A stretch of 64,000 nucleotides of DNA, taken from Carya illinoinensis (lineage: Eukaryota > Streptophyta > Magnoliopsida > Fagales > Juglandaceae). Location of the stretch: the NCBI RefSeq assembly GCF_018687715.1, contig NC_056766.1:45300933-45364932 (forward strand), written 5' to 3'. The notes under the pieces were generated by a model. That model was not told the DNA's origin. It saw only the letters and a program-made list of their open reading frames with translations, and did no database searches. The position numbers were made by a program, and so were the translations under genes. This document shows positions 57,901 through 64,000 of the stretch, one piece after another; the stretch's first letter is position 1, and each line of letters begins with the position of its first letter.

Positions 57901-60036
57901 AACTCATTTAATATATAGATACCCTTCCCACAAAAAGCCGCTACATCATTTTCATCATAAGTAACGTGGCGCCCTCGACCTCGCGCACCTAATATTGAGA
58001 CGTTTGAGTTTGAAACAAATGTGAGGTCATCAAGTTAACAAGTTGGATTCAATGTTGTGATCATCTTGGTCGTCGTCATAATCAACACGACGCCTCTTAG
58101 AAAGTTGACTTCCATGACCCATTGGATTTGCTAAATTTCCAATATCTTCAACGGGTGCATCCAAATGGACATCAAGGAATTGTAGAGATCTCAACAGCAG
58201 TCCCCTTGGAAAGCTCTTTAGGTTGGTACATCCACGAAGATTCAACCTAACAAGCTTATCAAGTAATGCAACAGACTTATGAACTTTGACTAGATTTTTG
58301 CAGTCTTTAAAATCCATTTGTTGCAAATTTGGGCACTTTGAAATATCTGAGAAAGTGGTCTCCTCGCTAAACAGGATCATGAGCAATTTTTTCTGGGGTA
58401 CCTCAAATGGCAAACAGAAGCGTAAATGGGTGGCTTGGCAAAAGGTTTGTATGCCGACCAGGGAAGGGGGACTGGGCCTAAGAAAATTTGAAGAAGTTCA
58501 GTCTTCCCTATTCATGAACCTTGCTTGGAATCTGTTGTCCCGTGACTCTCTATGGGCAAATTTTTTCAGGAAGAAATACTGTAAAGGAGAGCATGTGACA
58601 TTAGTTGATAACACTAAAGGATCACCTCTTTGGAAATGTATAATGACTATGGTTCCGAATATTCTTAATAATGCTTGGTGGCGGATTAAGGAAGGACAGG
58701 TTTCCTTTTGGCGGGATCCCTGGTTAAAGTCTGGCCCTTTGGTGGAGTCTTGCGAGATGAGTGCACAACCGTCTTTAAAGGTAAGGGAGTGCAGAATTCA
58801 GAATGGTTGGGATGTGGATTTGCTAATAAACCTGGTGGGGGAAACAAAAGCAGAAGAAATTCTAAATAGCCTAGGGGCACACAAAGAAGGCACTGATGTG
58901 CTAATTTGGAAACCGGCCTTGAATGGGGTTTTCTCATCTAAGTCGGCTTGGGAGTGTATTCGTGTTCATGCGCCAAAATCTGAATGGGCCAACTGGATAT
59001 GGCACCCCGCCCTTCCCAAGAAGTATTCGGTTACAATCTGGAAGGCTTTGAATCATAGCCTTAGTGTTGATGATCGCATTCGAAACCTGGGATTCCCCTA
59101 GCTTCCAGATGCGAGTGTTGTGAGCATGGGTGTATAGAAGATCAAGACCATGTCCTTGCTACAGGGAAGACTGCTTCAGACATATGGAGACGCGCTTCTA
59201 CTCTTATGGGCATGCCGTATGACCATAGGAGACCGTGGAAGGCAAATATGGAACTATGGTTTTGCAAAGCATCCCATTCGACCCAAAAAGGTACGCTTCT
59301 TGGCATTGTTCCTAGTATTATAACTTGGTCTCTTTGGGTTTGGAGATGTAAAGCCCGTATGGAAGGGAAGACGCAAAATGGAGATCGATTGTGGGGGACT
59401 ATAAAAGCTGCCTTAGCTTGGGTTGGTTTAAGATTACGCACTAGCAAAAAGTTTAATGATGGGGATGACAAAGTCTTACATAGCCTTGGTAGCCCGATGA
59501 AAGTGGGACATAGTCCGACACCTTGTTTGGTGAAATGGAACAAGCCAAGTGTGGGGTGGGCTAAACTTAATGTGGATGGGAGCTCTTTGGGCAATCCGGG
59601 TCAGATGGGAGCTGGTGGCCTAATTCGTGATGATAAGGGTCGTATGATGTGGGCCTACGCAAAAGAGATGGAGGTTGGGACCAATAATGAAGCCGAACTA
59701 TGAGCTTTATATCATGGGCTAAAATATTGTAAGGACTTAGCACTTGAGAAAGTAGAGATCGAAGTGGACTCTTTGTTAGTTGCAAATTGGTTGAGAGGAG
59801 GGAGATGTAGCATATGGTACCTTGAAGACTACTGGGACGAGATACAGGACATTCTAAATACATTGGATTTTAAGGTGATGCATGTCTTTAGAGAAGGTAA
59901 TGCAGGGGCAGATTTTCTAGCACGCTTGGCTTCGGAAAAGAAATCTAGAACTTGGATGAATTTCAATGATGTTCCTTACAAACTGAAAGGGATATTAAAA
60001 GTGGACAAAATGGGTCTGTATGCCCTCAGAAAGTAA
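54914..60036 (+). pseudogene. LINE ORF2 (endonuclease, RT, zf-RVT, RNase H), interrupted
   Basis: Overlaps ORF1 by 16 bases. Apurinic-like endonuclease: YWNIRGLKSSRIR, WLCLGDFNII, SWCNGQRG and TSDHAPM. Frameshift near 55750-55800. RT: NPGPDGFGSGFYRVCWDL, FRPISLCSVIYKV, EQGAFLPGRSIFENI, KVDIAKAYDSLDW and RQGDPLSPYLF. Stop at 56874-56876 with a frame change, then catalytic FYVDDIVVFANG. Sequence is lost at 57286-58350, where the TNL-derived insert lies. It resumes at SSLNRIMSNFFWG, with zf-RVT-like WIWHPALPKKYSVTIWKAL, a TAG at 59099-59101, and RNase H: KLNVDGSSLGNPG, NNEAEL, TAG at about 59701, and HVFREGNAGADFLARLA. Far from functional. Confidence 0.9.
57286..58350 (-). repeat. Inverted copy of the TNL-B 3' end inside LINE ORF2
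   Basis: On the minus strand it reads the last TNL-B exon from DISKCPNLQQMDFKDC through to the stop, then the 3' flank up to the text of about 52843. Near-identical to 51722-52843: the few differences include the Cys-to-Arg change in SKRR(C/R)V and a G/A just after the LRR. It lacks about 85 bp present at about 52386-52470. A minus-strand frame (58030-58413) runs from LINE antisense sequence into this fragment; there is no TIR or NB-ARC and no promoter of its own. Confidence 0.93.
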
Positions 60037-60297
60037 AACCCGACTCTTATTTTGGCCTTCTTCCACATGCTGGGATGTGGCTCTTTGTTGTTGGTATTGG
60101 CTTTAGCTTAATATATCTTTTTTACACTTGGGTTTTGGGTGCCTCTTGTAGCCCCCCAAGTGTCTGCTTTGTTCCACGGTTTTCCTCCGCCATACGTGAG
60201 GGTCTTTTGTATAAAATTGGGGCGGGGTCACTCTTGGACATGTGGCCCATCCTCTTTTTTTGTTTTTTTTTTTTAAAAAGAAAAGTCAAGGAGGACG

Positions 60298-61837
60298 TGG
60301 CATGCTTTCAACCATGTCATCATCTACTGTTAGATCTTTATCTAGTTTAATCTGGAAGCCAGATGTGGCATTTACACTATTTTAAGCGTTGTTAAATTGA
60401 GTCTGTTCTTACTTTCACGATGTCATATTTTAATTGGTTGTTAGCCTACGCGAGGGGTGTGTAAAGGACGTGTGTCACCGCTAGCCCATTAAGTATTTTA
60501 TCCTGCCGTATTCACATTTCAAGAATCAAGAAATGGGATTTCAATTGCCCATGATGTGGTGACAGTTATTGAGTAACGTACAATTGTTCCCCATCCGTCG
60601 CATCACATTGTCAGTTCACAATGCTGGAGCCGTCGGCCCCTCGTATTGCCCATTCACTTTGCATGTTGCTCTATTTTCCCCATTTTAGTTTTCATTTGCC
60701 TCTCCTTTCTATTTTCTCTTCTTCAATCTACACCCTTCTTGCGATTTCTTGTTCTTTTCGTACTTCTTGTTCTACTTCCTCTTCTATTCTCAAGGGCTGG
60801 CCGTGGCATTTCTTCTCATCTCACTGATGTGGGATCTTTCCATGTCTTGGATGTCCCCACCTTTGAAAGGTACGGGTGGCACTCCTCTCTTAGGACTCGT
60901 AACCTGAAGTGTGCACAAACAATTTATCTTCAAGGTGGGGTTCACTTTTTTACAAAAGTGTGAATACGGTTTGTCTATTTGAAACATGTACAAACAATTT
61001 ATCTTCTCATTTTGTACGTACAAAGTTGTTAGTGAAATACATAATAATATAGTAAAAACTACAATGAAATTAATATCCAATCGAAATCAGTTTGGACTGA
61101 GGTACGAAAATTTCGCTCTCTTTAAGGAGAGTTAAAATTTCAAACCCTTTGTGGTATACAAAATTTTAATTTTGAACTCTTCTTGACTTGACTCTTCTAG
61201 GATACAACAACCAAAATGATCGTCGTATAGCTTGAATTAACTTTGCACAAGTTATTAAGCCCAAAGCTCCACCACAAAAATAACAATAAAAATAAAATAA
61301 AATCTCTTTGGTCTAGAAAAATTACTCTCAAGATTATCTAGTTCACACTTTTACTATCTACTGATTTTTTTCTATTTCGTACTTGCTGGGGGCTCCCGCT
61401 AGTGGTTTTATGTTTTTTTTTTGGCTATTTTTTACTTGAATTTTTTAACACTTTTATATATTTTAAAAAAATAAAAAAATTTAAAAAATTCATAAAAAAC
61501 ACTTACTTAATCATTAAGTAATAAATAATAAAAATAATAAAAACAAAAAAAGTCCCAGTGAAAACTTCTAGCAGGAGCCACCAACTGGAAGAATAGCAAT
61601 TTCCTGTTTTAATTGGTTGTGAGCCTGTGTGAGGGTGGATGGTTACTTGTTTCCACTGAGCTATATAGGCATTATCAAAGTAAAAAATACAAATTTCTAG
61701 TTATATCTTTCTTATTCCTTCTTCCCATTGGAGGACTCTCACCCTATAAGTGAGAACTTTCCCTGTTCATTTATTGAGAAATTACAAAACTGTTACAAAT
61801 CTAGTATGAGAGATACCAATTACTTGCTTTGAAATAA
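60298..61837. other. Intergenic sequence right of the LINE, no supported gene
   Basis: Continues the pre-insertion locus after the LINE TSD. Frames at 60621-60963 are Phe/Leu/Ser-rich with no domain. The end (61690-61837) may be the decayed LTR or leader of the gypsy gag that follows; no LTR boundary or PBS could be fixed. Confidence 0.45.
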
Positions 61838-62460
61838 TGTCTGAAGGGACACGTCATAATCAATTACAAGAAGGGTTGAATTGGTTGAAGAAGTCTACCG
61901 ATTCATAATTTAAAAGTCTTGAATCCGAGATGCTGGCCTTTAAGAAAAGTAATGAGTCCAAGTTTATAAATCTGGGTATAGAGATGCTTGGCATGAAGAG
62001 GCAATCTGAGTCAGTGGCTAACCAGCTAGCTCCCTTGACTCGTGATCTGCAAAAGAAAAACCAAAATCAGTGGCAAGAGGAGTCATCCTTTAGGGTAAAT
62101 GTGTAGCGAGGATCCCAATGCTTTCTTTTGTTGATATGTTAGAGTGGACTTTCCCACTTTCTCTAGCGAGGATCCCAATGCTTTGATTTACAAGGTAAAT
62201 CATTTCTTTGCCTTTCAAGATACTTTACCTCCACATTGGGTAAGGTTGACCTCCTTCCACTTGGAGGGTAAGACATTAGTATGGTTTCAAAACATAGAGG
62301 AAATAGGGATGTTCACAAATTGGGAGTCATTTGTTCGGGCATTGTTGGTGAGGTTTGGGCCTAGTGCCTATGATGATCCCGTGGAATCATTGACTAGGTT
62401 GATGGGTCAAGCTCTTTCTTACCTGGCGATCACTTTTGACTTTGATCTTCCTTCCCAATA
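61838..62460 (+). pseudogene. Ty3/gypsy gag relic
   Basis: Starts MSEGTRHNQLQEGLNW, with a helical region interrupted by TAA and TAG. It then gives the gag core DFPTFSSEDPNALIYKVNHF, SFHLEGKTLVWFQN, NWESFVRALLVRFGPSAYDD and PVESLTRL, typical of plant Ty3/gypsy retrotransposon gag. The text CTAGCGAGGATCCCAATGC occurs twice (about 62104 and about 62164), a local duplication of about 60-bp spacing. No pol follows within the window. Confidence 0.75.
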
Positions 62461-63510
62461 GCTTGATTCATCGTCTTGCCCAACCTTCAAATTCCCTACC
62501 TCGAGGTCAATGTGTATGTGGACGCCGCCTTTTCCTTGAGTCTTGCCGACCGGGCGGCTCACAAGGGAACTCAGGGTAGTGAAGATGGTGCTCTAGAAAA
62601 CTCTAGTTTCTAGGAAGGGGAGAAGGGCGGTGACACTCCTATTTTAGAAGAAATTGAAGAAGAGAGTGAAGGTAAAAGTTCAACTCCCCACTCTTTGCCC
62701 TCTACCATCTAGGGGGGATAGACTCCTTCATTTGACCTCGAGATTGGCGGCGATTAGGTTAGGTTTCTATCTCCTCTCCCTTTCCTTCCTCCTTTGGGGA
62801 TGACGTTGAGTCCTCTCCCTTCAAGGAGGGTGTTCCTTTGGGTGGTCTTGCGATTGAGGACATCAATCTGGGGGATGTTGAACTTTCTTACACTAACGTT
62901 GTTTGCCTGGTGGGAGATTTGGTTATGGCTCCAGGGATTAGAGTGGGCTCAACAAAGGCAAAGTCTCCTGCGACTTTCGCCCTTGGTTCCTGCTATGGTC
63001 CTGAGGTGAGGTATGATGGGGAGGTTGTGGGAGGTGCTTCCACCTCCTATGGTCCTACTAGAGATGAAGCTGTCAACAGCAATACTAATCACCTAAGAAA
63101 TTTCCTCTCTGGGTACCTTTGATTCTTCTTCTCTCTATTTTTTTCTTTTTTCTTCTCTCCTTTTTAACTTTCTTCGGTGTTCTCTTTGTAGGTTGTCAAC
63201 GATTTGGTGGCCTAGATCATGGTGGATTGTGCTAACTTGGAGGATGAAGTTTGCTCTAGGCGTGTCTTTTATTTCTATGCCAAGATGGAATTTGAGAAAT
63301 GGAAGGTCGAGAGGGTGGAGTTTGAGATCCTACTCGAGCAAGTGGATGGCTATGCACACTCTCTAGTAGGTGATTTGGACATTCTTTGCGACGAGGTTTC
63401 CCACGTTCACGATGAACTCTGTCGTGCCAGAGAGGTGAAGGCTAGTGAGCAAGAGGGGAGGGACACCAATGTTTTGGTATCGGTAGAGGCTGGACATCAG
63501 CCCTGCCGAA
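62461..63510 (+). other. Unassigned stretch with two short open frames
   Basis: Frames at 62838-63122 and 63219-63518 are open but not recognised. The second is 99 aa, rich in Glu, Val, Asp and Cys, and helical by eye (KMEFEKWKVERVEFEILLEQ). They may be remains of the gypsy-like element beginning at 61838. A T-rich, intron-like gap (63122-63190, ending TTTGTAG) separates them, so a decayed spliced gene is also possible. Confidence 0.35.
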
Positions 63511-64000
63511 ATCAATGAGTTTCATAAGTTGGAATTCCCGTGGGCTTGGGAATTTAGACCCTTTCTGACTTAGTCAGAAAAGAAGTTCCTGATTTCTTGT
63601 TTCTTTAAGAGGTAAGGCTACATGTTAAAGTAATGGAAAATTTGAAATACAGGTTGAGGTTCAATGATTGCTTAGCAATTAGTTGTGAAGGAAGGAGTGG
63701 TGGGATAGCTCTATACTGGAAGAAGCAGTTTAAAGTAGAAGTACAAAGTTTTTCTAAATTCCATGTGCATGCAAAGGTTACTGAGGAAGGGGGAAAACAT
63801 TGAGTCTTAGTGGTTGACTGGTTTTTATGGCCAACCAGATGTAAGTAGGAGACATGAATCATGGGCTTTGTTGAGATCTATAAAAGTTCCTAGTGATAAG
63901 GGGTGGCTGCTAATGGGAGATTTTAATGAGATTATGAGCAATACTGAAAAGAGTGGGGGTAGAGTAAGACCTGATATACAGATGAAGGATTTTAGAGATG
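63511..64000 (+). pseudogene. Start of a second LINE ORF2 (endonuclease), decayed, runs off the window
   Basis: Translation gives the LINE endonuclease start SFISWNSRGLGN (from about 63509), then in shifting frames VPDFLFL, EGRSGGIALYWKKQF, VEVQSFSKFHVHAKVTEEGG, a tryptophan-rich segment, and near the end EILMRL and GGRVRPDIQMKDFR-like text. At least four stops or frame changes. Different in sequence from the LINE at 53003. Confidence 0.75.

Larger units (their letters stand above)
53003..60282 (+). mobile_element. L1-type LINE with an internal TNL-derived inverted insert
   Basis: Flanked by a 15-bp TSD AAGTCAAGGAGGACG at 52988-53002 and 60283-60297. It has a short 5' UTR, ORF1 (53113-54929), overlapping ORF2 (54914-60036) and a 3' UTR ending in a T-rich then A-rich tail. 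Near full length (about 6.2 kb without the insert), but multiply broken. A 1.06-kb segment of the TNL-B 3' end lies inverted in ORF2 at 57286-58350. No LTRs, as expected. Confidence 0.93.

Noticed and set aside
58030..58413. An expressed antisense NLR protein
   Set aside because: Its first ~20 residues come from LINE antisense sequence and the remainder is the inverted TNL-B exon; no promoter evidence.
60621..60963. Phe/Leu-rich frames as a small membrane protein gene
   Set aside because: Two overlapping frames of similar composition, CT-rich sequence, no start context or homologue.

Overview
This is nuclear DNA of a plant, most likely a woody eudicot. The evidence is intron-containing TIR-NB-ARC-LRR (TNL) resistance genes, Copia and Ty3/gypsy LTR retrotransposons, L1-type LINEs and a CACTA (En/Spm) transposon, on an AT-rich background. 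Juglandaceae is a guess from general repeat character and is not shown by the sequence. No rRNA, tRNA, CRISPR or bacterial-type feature was seen.

Layout. A TNL locus was duplicated head-to-tail. Copy A (1-10256) holds TNL-A, a pseudogene with an in-frame stop just after the TIR exon, a second stop before a late splice donor and a frameshift in the post-LRR domain. Copy B (28050-28424, resuming at 46295-52035) holds TNL-B, an open four-exon gene of about 747 codons. It lost most of its LRR and its post-LRR domain by an in-frame deletion of about 1.3 kb. A third, antisense TNL scrap lies at 14557-14944. A 1.06-kb inverted copy of the TNL-B 3' end lies inside a LINE at 57286-58350.

Because the two copies align closely, several transposon insertions can be read against an empty site in the sister copy: a 5'-truncated LINE (2403-2771), a gag-only LTR element in TNL-A intron 1 (4306-6535) and a 17.87-kb CACTA element (28425-46294). 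The interval 10.3-28.0 kb is a graveyard of gypsy fragments, a hAT-like piece, a possible second CACTA-like element and a decayed SIRE-type Copia (18340-26726).

The large CACTA carries a TnpD-like transposase, a TnpA-like gene, arrays of a TTCGAACG motif, an intact antisense ORF of putative plant-transposon-protein type and a Tat/Athila-type retroelement relic. Its transposase gene is split by a nearly new, fully open Copia element (38589-43672; two 524-bp LTRs differing at one base, TSD GTTGG). A small TATA-plus-coiled-coil ORF unit occurs both in this CACTA and, in antisense, in the SIRE element. This is the least explained component of the window. The right end holds an L1-type LINE (53003-60282, 15-bp TSD), decayed gypsy gag sequence and the start of another LINE endonuclease.
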